Assembly (NCBI RefSeq): GCF_000024265.1
Contig: NC_013204.1
Span: 372,001-436,000 of the forward strand
Direction: 5' to 3'
DNA: 64,000 nt
DNA from: Eggerthella lenta DSM 2243
Lineage (GTDB): Bacteria > Actinomycetota > Coriobacteriia > Coriobacteriales > Eggerthellaceae
The position numbers and the translations under genes are program-made. Below, piece by piece: positions 43,196 to 51,526 of this stretch (position 1 is the stretch's first letter; the number at the start of each line of letters is the position of its first letter). The notes under the pieces were generated by a model, which was given only the letters and a program-made list of their open reading frames with translations, had not been told where the DNA came from and searched no databases.

Positions 43196-43567
43196 GTGAA
43201 GCAGCCTGTTCATGAGTCTGCCGAAGACTATCTGAAAGCCGTGTTGGCGCTGGAGCGCGAGCACGGCTACGTCCGCGCCGTGGACGTAGCCGGCCGGCTG
43301 GGCGTGTCGAAGGCGAGCGTGTCGAAGGCGCTGTCCAAGCTGGAGCGCCAGAAGCTCGTGCACGTGGTGGCCCACGACGTGCGGCTCACCGCCGAGGGGC
43401 GCGCCGTGGCCGAGCGCGTCAGCGAACGCCATGCGTTCTTCCGCGCTCTGCTGCGCGCTGCGGGCGTGGAGGCCGTCGTCGCCGACGAGGAGGCGTGCCG
43501 CCTCGAGCACTGCCTGTGCGAGGACTCGTTCCGGAAGCTGGTAACCGCGCTCGACGCGCGCGGCTGA
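43196..43567 (+). CDS. Short DtxR/MntR-type metal-dependent regulator
   Basis: A 123-residue DtxR-family protein with an N-terminal winged helix (SAEDYLKAVLALEREHGYVRAVDVAGRLGVSKASVSKALSKLE) and a short dimerisation/metal domain (ERHAFFRALLRAAGV...EEACRLEHCLCEDSFRKL). It lacks the SH3-like third domain. The EACRLEH and nearby cysteines are candidate metal ligands. GTG 43196 follows GGAGAGGAGG. It is the best local candidate for the protein that reads the AGTTAG-N6-CTAACT boxes, but its own promoter shows no box. Confidence 0.85.
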   Translation: MKQPVHESAEDYLKAVLALEREHGYVRAVDVAGRLGVSKASVSKALSKLERQKLVHVVAHDVRLTAEGRAVAERVSERHAFFRALLRAAGVEAVVADEEACRLEHCLCEDSFRKLVTALDARG

Positions 43568-43577
43568 GAGCGCTCGG

Positions 43578-43606
43578 TTGACGCGCGGCGGGTCGCCCGG
43601 TATGAT
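43578..43606 (+). promoter_or_regulatory. Strong sigma-70 promoter
   Basis: TTGACG (43578-43583) and TATGAT (43601-43606), spacer exactly 17 bp. It gives a leader of about 300 bases to the DUF1062 gene. Confidence 0.8.
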
Positions 43607-43654
43607 GGCGGCCCGGGCCTCATGGCCCGCAACCCAACGAAAGGCTCTCCTCTC

Positions 43655-43678
43655 ATGACTGTTCCTCCCAACCGCTAA
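43655..43678 (+). CDS. Possible 7-residue leader peptide
   Basis: ATG to TAA encodes MTVPPNR about 42 bases after the expected start point. A GAAAGG lies upstream. It could be a leader peptide in an attenuation-type leader; there is no run of a single amino acid that would indicate what is sensed. Confidence 0.25.
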   Translation: MTVPPNR

Positions 43679-43827
43679 ACCACGCGACACATCCGTCCCA
43701 TCCGCTGCCGCGCCGCGCGCGGCCGCTTCGTGATGGGCGCTGCCCGTCCGCCTGCCGCCGCTGCGAGCGGCCGTTTTGCGATGGGCCGTCCGGTTGAGAT
43801 GCACAGACAATCAGAGAGGTTCCCTGT

Positions 43828-43992
43828 ATGAAAAAGCTGAATAACGGCGTGGTGCCGCCCGTGCCCACCTTCCATTTCGAACGTATTCGGATTGCGAAGG
43901 AAGGCAACAACCATCATGAAAACGAGTATATGGCGCGTGGAGGCGACCGCCGCGCCGGTCGCGCTGCGCCCTTGTGGGACCTGCGGTGCTGA
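43828..43992 (+). CDS. Possible 54-residue small protein overlapping DUF1062
   Basis: An ORF starting MKKLNNGVVPPVPTF behind AGAGAGGTT, ending 77 bases inside the DUF1062 gene in another frame. The clean start and ribosome site argue for translation, perhaps to couple expression; the second half looks like shadow sequence of DUF1062. No family recognised. Confidence 0.3.
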   Translation: MKKLNNGVVPPVPTFHFERIRIAKEGNNHHENEYMARGGDRRAGRAAPLWDLRC

Positions 43993-44482
43993 CGCGGAGT
44001 TCGCGTCCACGGGCCTGTTTCGCGTGAACGCCCAGAAGAAACGTCTGGACGTGTGGCTCATCTACCGGTGCGCCACGTGCGGAAGCGTGTGGAACAGCGC
44101 CGTGATCAGCCGTGGGCGTCCGGGAAGCATCGACCGCGAAGAGCTCGAGCGGTTCACGGGCAACGATCCCGTGATGGCGCTGTGGTGCGCGCTCGACGTC
44201 GGCTTGCTCAGGCGCAACGGCGCGCGCCGGGGCAAGGTCGCCTTCGTCGTCGAAGGCGACCGGCCCGCCGGCGGCGAGGACTGTCGGGTTGAAATCGACG
44301 GCGGCGACCTTGCGGGCCTGCGCCTGGCCGAGGTGCTGCGGGCCAAGTTGGGCGTTTCGCGCAGCGGCTTGGAGCGCCTCGTGGAGGCGGGCGACGTGAG
44401 CGCCGCCGACGGAGCCGACGTCCTCGCCGCGAAGCTCCGTCCGCACCAGACGATCCTCGTGCGCGGGCGGCGCGAGCAGTAG
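43916..44482 (+). CDS. DUF1062 family protein
   Basis: A 188-residue protein. N-terminal zinc-ribbon-like CGTCG...CATCG (residues about 28-60), and a C-terminal segment (LRLAEVLRAKLGVSRSGLERLVEAGDVSA) resembling an S4-type RNA-binding fold. The pairing matches DUF1062, of unknown function. ATG 43916 is taken as the start; a TTG at 43892 is possible. It is followed by a strong GC hairpin. Confidence 0.75.
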   Translation: MKTSIWRVEATAAPVALRPCGTCGADAEFASTGLFRVNAQKKRLDVWLIYRCATCGSVWNSAVISRGRPGSIDREELERFTGNDPVMALWCALDVGLLRRNGARRGKVAFVVEGDRPAGGEDCRVEIDGGDLAGLRLAEVLRAKLGVSRSGLERLVEAGDVSAADGADVLAAKLRPHQTILVRGRREQ

Positions 44483-44490
44483 GCGGGCAG

Positions 44491-44518
44491 GCGGCCCGGG
44501 ACCACGCTCCCGGGCCGC
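44491..44518 (+). terminator. GC hairpin after DUF1062
   Basis: An 11-bp perfect stem GCGGCCCGGGA with a 6-base loop, nine bases after the stop. No T tract, but it resembles the hairpin behind the MATE gene. Confidence 0.55.
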
Positions 44519-44577
44519 TCCCGGCCCCCTGCCCCCCCACCGCGCCCGCCACCGCGGATGCCCGGCCCCTTTCCCGA

Positions 44578-44593
44578 TGTTTCACGTGAAACA
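44578..44593. other. parS centromere-like site (ParB binding)
   Basis: Fourth perfect TGTTTCACGTGAAACA, 85 bases before the QueD-like gene. Confidence 0.93.
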
Positions 44594-44677
44594 TTCGTTC
44601 TATGCGCACAGGTGGGGTGCGACCGTGGGAGTGTGCTATCATGACGGCGAACACAGCGGCCATGCAAAGGAGCCATC

Positions 44678-45103
44678 ATGTACGGATTGAAAACCGAGGC
44701 CAGCTTCGACTCGGCCCACTTCCTGACCGATTACTACGGCAAGTGCGAGAACCTGCACGGCCACCGGTGGAGAGCGGTGGTGTACCTCGAGGTCGCCGAC
44801 CTGCAAGCCGACGGCACGATGAAGGACATGGTGGTTGATTTCGGCGTGTTCAAGCGCGCGGTGCGCGACCTGGCCGAAGAGCTGGACCACACCTTCCTCG
44901 TGGAAGAGGGCTCGCTGGCCGCGACGACGCTGGCCGCCCTCGAGGCCGAGGGCTTCAGCCTGACCGTCCTGCCCTTCCGCACCACCGCCGAAAACCTGGC
45001 GCGCTACGTCTGCGACCGGCTGACGGAGCAGGGTTTCCCCGTGTCCCAGGTGGACCTGTACGAAACCCCCAACAACTGCGCCATCTACCGGAGGACGGCA
45101 TGA
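44678..45103 (+). CDS. queD: 6-pyruvoyl-tetrahydropterin synthase/QueD-family protein
   Basis: A 141-residue T-fold enzyme. Zinc ligands SAHFL and HGHRW, the catalytic cysteine in GKCENLHGH, and the pterin-anchoring glutamate in YETPNN are present. QueD makes 6-carboxytetrahydropterin for queuosine and other deazapurines. No queC, queE or queF is near, so the assignment within the family is open. AAAGGAG precedes the ATG. The end overlaps the next gene by 4 bp, implying a joint role with a flavin oxidoreductase. Confidence 0.8.
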   Translation: MYGLKTEASFDSAHFLTDYYGKCENLHGHRWRAVVYLEVADLQADGTMKDMVVDFGVFKRAVRDLAEELDHTFLVEEGSLAATTLAALEAEGFSLTVLPFRTTAENLARYVCDRLTEQGFPVSQVDLYETPNNCAIYRRTA

Positions 45104-45720
45104 ACGTTTCGGTCATCCTGGGGCATCCCTACGACGGCAGCTTCAACGCGGCCATCGCCCAGACCGTGGTGCAAACGCTGGAGGAGGACGGCCATGCGGT
45201 GGCGTTCCACGATTTGCACGCGGAGGGCTTCAACCCGGTGATTCCCCCGTCCGAGCTGGTCAGCGATGTGCCGGCCGACGATCTGACGGCCCTGCACCAA
45301 CGCGAGATCAAGGAGGCCGACGGCATCGTCGTCGTGCATCCCAACTGGTGGGGACAGCCGCCCGCCATCCTCAAGGGATGGGTCGACCGCGTGCTGCGGG
45401 AGGGCGTGGCCTACGGGTTCGCCGAGGGCGATTCCGGCGGCGGCCTGCCCATCGGCCTGCTGAAAGCCCGCGCGGTGCTCGTGTTCAACACGTCGAACAC
45501 GCCGGAAGCGCGCGAGCTCGAAGCTTTCGGCGATCCGCTGCAGCGGCTGTGGCGCGACTGCATCTGCGACTTCTGCGGCGTGACCACGTTCGATCGGGTT
45601 ATGTTCCGCGTCGTTGCCGACAGCACGCCGGCCGACCGCCGCACGTGGCTTGAGCAGGCGCGCACCATGACGCGCGAAAGTTTCCCGTCCGAATGGAACA
45701 GCGCTGCCCGATCGGACTAG
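45100..45720 (+). CDS. NAD(P)H-dependent flavin oxidoreductase (NQO1/MdaB-like)
   Basis: A 206-residue flavodoxin-fold enzyme. HPYDGSFNAAIAQTV is the flavin phosphate loop region and VVVHPNWWGQPPAILKGWVDRVL is the segment typical of the NAD(P)H quinone reductase/MdaB family. Cytoplasmic reductase of unknown substrate; a role in reducing a ferric metallophore or a pterin is conceivable but unsupported. Overlaps queD by ATGA. Confidence 0.85.
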   Translation: MNVSVILGHPYDGSFNAAIAQTVVQTLEEDGHAVAFHDLHAEGFNPVIPPSELVSDVPADDLTALHQREIKEADGIVVVHPNWWGQPPAILKGWVDRVLREGVAYGFAEGDSGGGLPIGLLKARAVLVFNTSNTPEARELEAFGDPLQRLWRDCICDFCGVTTFDRVMFRVVADSTPADRRTWLEQARTMTRESFPSEWNSAARSD

Positions 45721-45758
45721 AACCGTCTGCCCCGTTGCCGCATACTGTCTCCGATATA

Positions 45759-45776
45759 AGTAACCCTTGGCTAACA
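45759..45776. promoter_or_regulatory. AGTTAG-N6-CTAACT box, site 7 (ECF module III)
   Basis: AGTAAC-CCTTGG-CTAACA, 16 bases before the ATG of S component III, overlapping a TATAAG that may be the -10. Confidence 0.65.
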
Positions 45777-45791
45777 AGTAAGGAGACCTTC

Positions 45792-46430
45792 ATGGCAAGC
45801 AGCGTCGCATCGACGGCGAGCCCGGCACCTTCCCCGAGCGAGGGGAAGGTGCTCAAGGGCCGCGACCTCATCAACATCGGCATCTTCACGGCCATCTACT
45901 TCGTCATCCAGTTCGTGTTCATGCTGTGCGGTGGCATCCATCCGGCGCTGTGGGTGTTCATGCCGGCGCTCGACGGGTTGTTCGCGGGCATCCCGTTCAT
46001 GCTCATGTGCGCGAAGGTGCAAAAGCCCGGCGCCGTCGTCATCATGGGGCTCATCGTGGCGCTCATCTACTTCGCGACGGGCATGTTCACGCCGCTCATC
46101 CTGGCCATGATGGCGGCATCTTGCGTTGTCGCCGAGGTCATCCGCGCGGTTGCGCGCTACCGCAGCTTCCTCGGCAACGCGGTGGCGTACGCGGTGTTCG
46201 GCCTGGGCATGTGCGGAAGCCCCCTGCCGCTGTGGGTGTTCCACGACTCGTTCGTCTCCCAGATCGCCGAGCAGGGTATGGGCGCCGACTACCTGGCGTC
46301 GCTTGACGCGCTGTCCACGACGCCGATGCTGATCGCCATGTTCGCCGTCACCATCGTGGCGGGCCTCGCGGGCGCGTATATCGCGCGCTGCCTGTTCAAG
46401 AAGCACTTCGAGAAGGCGGGGCTCGTCTAA
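45792..46430 (+). CDS. ECF transporter S component III (MptD/Trep_Strep type)
   Basis: A 212-residue membrane protein with about six hydrophobic segments and the C-terminal basic motif CLFKKHFEKAGLV. AAGGAG precedes the ATG at 45792. Its TAA overlaps the ATG of the T gene. Confidence 0.85.
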   Translation: MASSVASTASPAPSPSEGKVLKGRDLINIGIFTAIYFVIQFVFMLCGGIHPALWVFMPALDGLFAGIPFMLMCAKVQKPGAVVIMGLIVALIYFATGMFTPLILAMMAASCVVAEVIRAVARYRSFLGNAVAYAVFGLGMCGSPLPLWVFHDSFVSQIAEQGMGADYLASLDALSTTPMLIAMFAVTIVAGLAGAYIARCLFKKHFEKAGLV

Positions 46431-47158
46431 TGCAGGCCACCTACGCGCTCGAGGATCGTCGCGTGCTGGGCCGGGCGCCGCGCTCCGGCGTGCTCGACCT
46501 CGACCCGCGCACCATCATGGGCGTGCTGCTGGCGGCGTCGGTGGTGGCCTTCATGTCGAAGAGCCTCACGGTTGAGCTGGGCCTCGTGCTGGGCGTGGCG
46601 CTGCTGCAGGCGCTGACGGGGCACGTGAGGATGGCGCTTGCGTTCGCGGGCGGCTACGCGGTGCTGTGGGCGGTGCTCAACCTCGTGTTCCCGCACGTCG
46701 GAGGCGTTGCAGCCACCATGTTCACCATCAGCTTCACGTTCTCGCGCAAGATCTTCCTGTGCCTCATGGTGGGCTCGCTGCTGGTGGCCGAATGCTCGGT
46801 GCACCGTCTGACGGCCGCGCTCGAGCGCCTGCGCGTGCCGCAGGTGGTGCTCATCCCGCTCACGGTGACCATGCGCTACTTCCCGGCGCTCAAAGACGAG
46901 ATGGCGCACATCCGCGACGCCATGCGCCTGCGCGACATCCCCGCTTCCGAGCGGCTGGAATGCTTCGTGGTGCCGCTCATCATGTCGGCCACCACCACGG
47001 CCGACGAGCTGTCGCGCGCCGCGACCTGCCGGGGCATCGAGAACCCGGTGCGCTCTACCGACACCGAGCGGCTGCGCATGCACGCCGCCGATTGGGCGGT
47101 GCTCGCGGCGTCCGCGGCGGCGGTCGTGGTCGTGGCGCTGTGGGGAGGGGCGTACTGA
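46430..47158 (+). CDS. ECF transporter T component III (CbiQ-like)
   Basis: A 242-residue membrane coupling protein. LRVPQVVLIPLTVTMRYFPALKDEM, DAMRLRDIP (Gly of the usual RG replaced by Asp) and AATCRGIENP are the coupling segments. Overlaps the ATPase gene at 47158. Confidence 0.87.
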   Translation: MQATYALEDRRVLGRAPRSGVLDLDPRTIMGVLLAASVVAFMSKSLTVELGLVLGVALLQALTGHVRMALAFAGGYAVLWAVLNLVFPHVGGVAATMFTISFTFSRKIFLCLMVGSLLVAECSVHRLTAALERLRVPQVVLIPLTVTMRYFPALKDEMAHIRDAMRLRDIPASERLECFVVPLIMSATTTADELSRAATCRGIENPVRSTDTERLRMHAADWAVLAASAAAVVVVALWGGAY

Positions 47159-48639
47159 TGGCGGCGGCTCGGCAGTGCGCTGAGGCGCGCGGCGGCGGGC
47201 GCGCCGCGGCGCGCGGCGACGAGGCGCCGGTCGTCGTCCGCCTGCGCGATGCGTCCTGCCGCGGGGCCGGCGACGCGCTCATCCTGGACGGCGTGGACCT
47301 CACCGTGCGCCGTGGCGAATGCGTGCTGCTGTGCGGGCGCTCGGGCATGGGAAAGACCACGGTGACGAAGCTGATCAACGGCCTCATCCCGCAATTCGAG
47401 CCCGGGGTCGAGCGCACGGGCGAGGTGGAGGTGTGCGGCTTCGATCCGGCGCGCTGCGCCATGCACGAGCTCGCGCGGCACGTGGGCAGCGTGTTCCAGA
47501 ACCCGAAATCGCAGTTCTTCAACCTCACCTCCAACGATGAGCTGGCGTTCGGCCTGGAGGCGGCGGGGGTCGACGCCGACGCGATCGAGGAGCGCATCCG
47601 GGCGACGGTGGGGGCGCTGCACGTCGAGCACCTGCTCGACCGCGGCGTGACGAAGATGTCGGGCGGCGAGAAGCAGAGCCTCGTGTTCGCCTCGGTGGAC
47701 GTGATGGACCCCGACGTGTACGTGCTGGACGAGCCCACCGCGAACCTCGACGCGCGCGCGATCCGCGTGCTGCACGACCAGATCGCCGCCATCCTCGCGC
47801 GCGGCAAGACGGTGATCGTCGCCGAGCACCGGCTGTACTTCGTGGCCGATCTCATCGATCGCGCGGTGCTCATCGAAGGGGGCCGCGTCGCGCGCGAGTT
47901 CTCGCCCGAGGACTTGCGCGCGCTGTCGGAGGAGGAGCGCGCCCGCCTGGGCCTGCGCGCAGTCGACCCCGCCGTCGCGATGGCCGTGACGTGCCCGGCG
48001 GCCCCCGCGTGCGCGACGGGTGCGCTCGAGCGCGGGCTGTCGCTGCGCGGTTTCGCCAGCCTGCGCAAGAAGCGACGCGTGTTCGCCCCGGTCAGCTTCG
48101 ACGTCCCGCGCGGCGCGGTGGTGGGCGTGACGGGCGCGAACGGCGTGGGGAAGTCGACGCTCGTGCGCGCGATGGCGGGCCTCGAGCGCGCGACGGAGGG
48201 GGAGCTGCGCTTCGACGGCGCACCGCTCGATGCCCGCGCGCGCCGCCGCCGGTGCTCGCTCGTCATGCAGGACGTGAACCATCAGCTGTTCAGCGACAGC
48301 GTGCGCGGGGAGTGCGAGCTGTCGGCGGGCGGCGTCGACGCGGCTCGCGTGGACGAAGTGCTGGCGGCCCTCGACCTGGAGCATCTGGAGGCGTGCCACC
48401 CCATGGCGCTGTCCGGCGGCCAGAAGCAGCGGCTGGCCGTGGCCTGCGCCCTGCTCGCCGGGCGGGAGGTGCTGCTGTTGGACGAGCCGACGAGCGGGCT
48501 TGACTTCGGGCATATGGTTGAGGTAAGCCGGTTGGTGAAAGGGCTGGCTGAACGGAACATCTGCATCGTCGTGGTCACGCACGACTGCGAATTCCTCAGC
48601 CGCAGCTGCGATTTCGCGTACGAATTGGAGGCGGGCTGA
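47158..48639 (+). CDS. ECF transporter fused double ATPase III
   Basis: A 493-residue double ABC ATPase. First half: GRSGMGKTT, MSGGEKQS (terminal Arg replaced by Ser), YVLDEPTANLD. Second half: GANGVGKST, LSGGQKQR, LLLDEPTSGLD. ATG 47158 in the overlap with T III. AraC 4 follows after 3 bp on the same strand. Confidence 0.92.
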   Translation: MAAARQCAEARGGGRAAARGDEAPVVVRLRDASCRGAGDALILDGVDLTVRRGECVLLCGRSGMGKTTVTKLINGLIPQFEPGVERTGEVEVCGFDPARCAMHELARHVGSVFQNPKSQFFNLTSNDELAFGLEAAGVDADAIEERIRATVGALHVEHLLDRGVTKMSGGEKQSLVFASVDVMDPDVYVLDEPTANLDARAIRVLHDQIAAILARGKTVIVAEHRLYFVADLIDRAVLIEGGRVAREFSPEDLRALSEEERARLGLRAVDPAVAMAVTCPAAPACATGALERGLSLRGFASLRKKRRVFAPVSFDVPRGAVVGVTGANGVGKSTLVRAMAGLERATEGELRFDGAPLDARARRRRCSLVMQDVNHQLFSDSVRGECELSAGGVDAARVDEVLAALDLEHLEACHPMALSGGQKQRLAVACALLAGREVLLLDEPTSGLDFGHMVEVSRLVKGLAERNICIVVVTHDCEFLSRSCDFAYELEAG

Positions 48640-48642
48640 TCG

Positions 48643-49620
48643 ATGGGCGAGGCGGGCGATGTGCTGTCGTGCGTGATGGCGGGTGGCGAAGGCGTCGTGG
48701 AGGAGCGGCCGGGAGGGGCCGTGCTCCGTGTGAAGAACGACACGGGCGAGGGATCCATGGCCTTCTGCCAGGTGTTCGACGGCGTGGGACTCTCGTTCAA
48801 CGACTTCCGGCTGGACGCGTACGATTCGGGGTTCGTGGCCGGCCCGGACATGCTGTGCATCGACCACTGCCGCGAGGGGCGCATCGAGCAGCCCGTCGCG
48901 GGCGGCGCTTACTCCTACGTGGCGTCCGGCGACCTCAAGATAGACGACCGCTCCCGCCATACCGGCATGTTCGTCCTGCCGCTGGGTCACTACCGCGGCA
49001 TCACCGTGTCCTTCGACCTCGCCCGCGCCGAGCGCTCCATCGCCCAAGCGCTCGGCGGGTTCCCGGTTGATCTGCGCGCGCTGCGCGATCGCTTCTGCCG
49101 CGGCGGCGACCCCTTCATCATGCACGACGCACCGGGCGCGGAGCACATCTTCTGCGAGCTGTACTCCGTGCCCGACGAGATCCGCGCGACGTACTTCCAG
49201 CTCAAAGTGCTGGAGCTGCTGCTGTTCCTGCAGGTGCTCGATCCCGGCCCCGTGCGCGAGCGTCGGCCGTACTTCTACCGCGCGCAGGTGGAGAAGGTGA
49301 AGGCGGCGCGCGACTTCATGGTGTCCGACCTCACCGTCGAGCACACCATCGACGAGCTGGCCGACCGCTTCGATCTGCCGCCCACGGCGTTCAAGACCTG
49401 CTTCAAGGGGGTGTACGGCCTGCCGCCGTACGCGTACCTGCGCACCTTCCGGATGGAGCGCGCCGCCGCGCTTCTGCGCGAAACCGACCTGCGCGTGGCC
49501 GACATCGGCCTGGCCGTGGGCTACGACAGCCCCTCCAAGTTCACCGCCGCCTTCAAGGCCGTGATCGGCCAAACCCCCACCGTCCACCGACGCGACCGCG
49601 CAAGGTACGTGCGACGTTAG
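48643..49620 (+). CDS. AraC-family regulator 4 (within ECF module III operon)
   Basis: A 325-residue regulator; sensor with IDHCREGRIEQP and LPLGHYRGITVSF, which match AraC 1, and C-terminal HTHs (IDELADRFDLPPTAFKTCFKGVYG, VADIGLAVGYDSPSKFTAAFKAVIG). It begins 3 bp after ATPase III, so unlike the other AraC genes it is co-transcribed with the transporter and would form a feedback loop. Confidence 0.85.
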   Translation: MGEAGDVLSCVMAGGEGVVEERPGGAVLRVKNDTGEGSMAFCQVFDGVGLSFNDFRLDAYDSGFVAGPDMLCIDHCREGRIEQPVAGGAYSYVASGDLKIDDRSRHTGMFVLPLGHYRGITVSFDLARAERSIAQALGGFPVDLRALRDRFCRGGDPFIMHDAPGAEHIFCELYSVPDEIRATYFQLKVLELLLFLQVLDPGPVRERRPYFYRAQVEKVKAARDFMVSDLTVEHTIDELADRFDLPPTAFKTCFKGVYGLPPYAYLRTFRMERAAALLRETDLRVADIGLAVGYDSPSKFTAAFKAVIGQTPTVHRRDRARYVRR

Positions 49621-49738
49621 TGAGCTGCGGCGAACTTCCCACCTGATTGGAACAGGGCTGGCTTGATGGAGCGGAACGTGCCTGCTGGGAGCCGTATAGT
49701 CAGGAGCGTTCGCATTCCCAACTGAGAAGGTGGTTTTG

Positions 49739-51526
49739 GTGGCTCCTGTGACAGAAACGCCCGCGAAGGCATCGTGGCTGGCCGTGCTGCTTTCGTACGC
49801 CGGCCGCTGCCGGGGGAAGATGGCGGTCTCGCTGCTGTGCTCGGTGGCCAGCGTGGCGGCCGGGCTCGTGCCGTTCTACGCGGTGTACCGCATCATCGAC
49901 GAGGTGATCGCCCCCGCGCCCGACGGCGGTGCCGTGCTGGCTTGGGTGGGCGCGGCCGCGGCGGGCTACGTGGCGTCGAAGGTGCTGTTCGGCGCATCGA
50001 CGCTGCTCTCGCACGTGTCCGCGTACACCATCCTCGAATCGCTGCGCGACGACGTGGTGGAGAAGCTCATGAAGACCTCCCTCGGCACCGCGGCGTCGAA
50101 AAGCATCGGCCAGATCAAAAACGTGTTCGTCGATCGCATCGAGGGCGTGGAAGTGCCGCTGGCGCACATGATCCCCGAGCTTTCGGGCAACGTGCTGCTG
50201 GCGGCTGCCATCGCGGTGTGGATGGCACTCATCGACTGGCGCATCGCGCTTGCGTGCCTGGTCACCGTGCCCATCGGGCTGGTCGTGTTCGCAAGCGGCC
50301 TGGGGGCGTACAACAGGATGTACGCCGCCTACATGGCCGAGGGCAACCATGTGAACAGCGTGATGGTGGAGTACGTGGAGGGCATCCAGGTGATCAAGGC
50401 GTTCAACCAGGGTTCGAACTCCTACCAGAAGTACGCCAACGCCGTCCGCTCGTTCAAGGACTTCACCCTGGGCTGGTTCAAGGCCACCTGGGTCAGCATG
50501 AACCTCGCGTTCTCCATCCTGCCGACCACGCTGCTGGGCGTGCTGCCCGTCGGGCTGGCGCTGTACCTGGCGGGAGACGTCACCCCGGCCGAGCTGGGGT
50601 TGGAGTTCGTGCTGGCGCTGGCGGTGGTGGCGCCGCTCATGAAGCTGTCATCGTTCCTCAACGAGGCGAAGGCGATGGAGTACGCCGTGGCCGACGCGAG
50701 CGAGTTTCTCGACCTGCCCGAGCTGCCGGAGCCTGCGCAGCGCGCGGCCGTGCGCGACGAGGGCGTGGAGTTGGCGAACGTGTCGTTCTCCTACGAGAGC
50801 GGGGAGGAGGTGCTCCACGACGTGAGCCTGCGCGTGCCGCGCGGGTCGTTCTGCGCGCTCGTGGGGCCGTCGGGCTCGGGCAAGTCCACTCTGGCGCGCC
50901 TGATCGCGCGGCATTGGGATGTGGGCGCGGGCGCCGTGCGCGTGGGCGGCGTGGACGTGCGCGACATGCCGCTGGACCAGTTGTCGCAGCTCGTGAGCTT
51001 CGTGGCGCAGGACAACTACCTGTTCGACTGCTCGCTTCGCGAGAACATCCGCATGGGCAAGCCCGACGCCACCGACGACGAGGTGCTGGCCGCCGCGCGC
51101 GCCGCTTGCTGCGACGACTTCATCGGCCGCCTGCCGCATGGCTACGACACGCCGGCCGGCGAGGCGGGGCACGCGCTGTCGGGCGGCGAGCGCCAGCGCA
51201 TCTCCATCGCCCGCGCCATCCTCAAGGACGCGCCCATCGTGGTGCTCGACGAGGCCACGGCCTTCACCGACCCGGAGAACGAGGAGCGCATCCAGCAATC
51301 CATCGCCCGGCTGACGCGCGGCAAGACCCTGCTGGTCATCGCGCACCGCCTGTCCACCGTGGCGGCGGCCGACGACATCGCGGTGGTGGATCACGGGCGC
51401 ATCGTCGCGCACGGCACGCACGACCGGCTGCTTGCCGCCTGCCCGCTCTACGCGTCCATGTGGCAGGCTCACGTGTGCGCGAAGGCGTGGTCTGCCGTTT
51501 CCCGAAAGGAGGCCCTCGATGCTTAA
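49739..51526 (+). CDS. ABC transporter permease/ATPase, pair III subunit A (YbtP/IrtA-like)
   Basis: A 595-residue half transporter: membrane domain (about 15-310), then GPSGSGKST, LSGGERQR, VVLDEATAFTDPENE and IAHRLST. It is clearly paralogous to pair II subunit A (VEYVxGIQVIKAFxxxSNSY region, CPLYASMWQAH end). Start choice among GTG 49730, TTG 49736 and GTG 49739 is uncertain; GAGAAGG at 49724-49730 favours one of the latter two. No AGTTAG box is seen in the 118-bp gap behind AraC 4. Confidence 0.88.
   Translation: MAPVTETPAKASWLAVLLSYAGRCRGKMAVSLLCSVASVAAGLVPFYAVYRIIDEVIAPAPDGGAVLAWVGAAAAGYVASKVLFGASTLLSHVSAYTILESLRDDVVEKLMKTSLGTAASKSIGQIKNVFVDRIEGVEVPLAHMIPELSGNVLLAAAIAVWMALIDWRIALACLVTVPIGLVVFASGLGAYNRMYAAYMAEGNHVNSVMVEYVEGIQVIKAFNQGSNSYQKYANAVRSFKDFTLGWFKATWVSMNLAFSILPTTLLGVLPVGLALYLAGDVTPAELGLEFVLALAVVAPLMKLSSFLNEAKAMEYAVADASEFLDLPELPEPAQRAAVRDEGVELANVSFSYESGEEVLHDVSLRVPRGSFCALVGPSGSGKSTLARLIARHWDVGAGAVRVGGVDVRDMPLDQLSQLVSFVAQDNYLFDCSLRENIRMGKPDATDDEVLAAARAACCDDFIGRLPHGYDTPAGEAGHALSGGERQRISIARAILKDAPIVVLDEATAFTDPENEERIQQSIARLTRGKTLLVIAHRLSTVAAADDIAVVDHGRIVAHGTHDRLLAACPLYASMWQAHVCAKAWSAVSRKEALDA

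Larger units (their letters stand above)
43568..43915 (+). other. Gene-poor 348-bp region: promoter and long structured leader before the DUF1062 gene
   Basis: Beyond the promoter at 43578 this holds a GGGCC/GGCCC hairpin near the start point and a 7-codon ORF (43655). It also holds an imperfect direct repeat around GCGGCCGCTTCGTGATGGGC (43719-43738) and GCGGCCGTTTTGCGATGGGC (43767-43786), and the start of a 54-codon ORF. Both repeat copies contain GATGGG, which could pair alternatively with CCCATC upstream (43698-43703). Confidence 0.5.

Noticed and set aside
43675-44061. Minus-strand ORF of 128 residues opposite the DUF1062 leader
   Set aside because: It reads the direct repeats and the antisense of DUF1062, with no ribosome site.
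46876-49587. A 903-residue minus-strand ORF opposite module III
   Set aside because: Shadow of the T, ATPase and AraC genes; no domain recognised.
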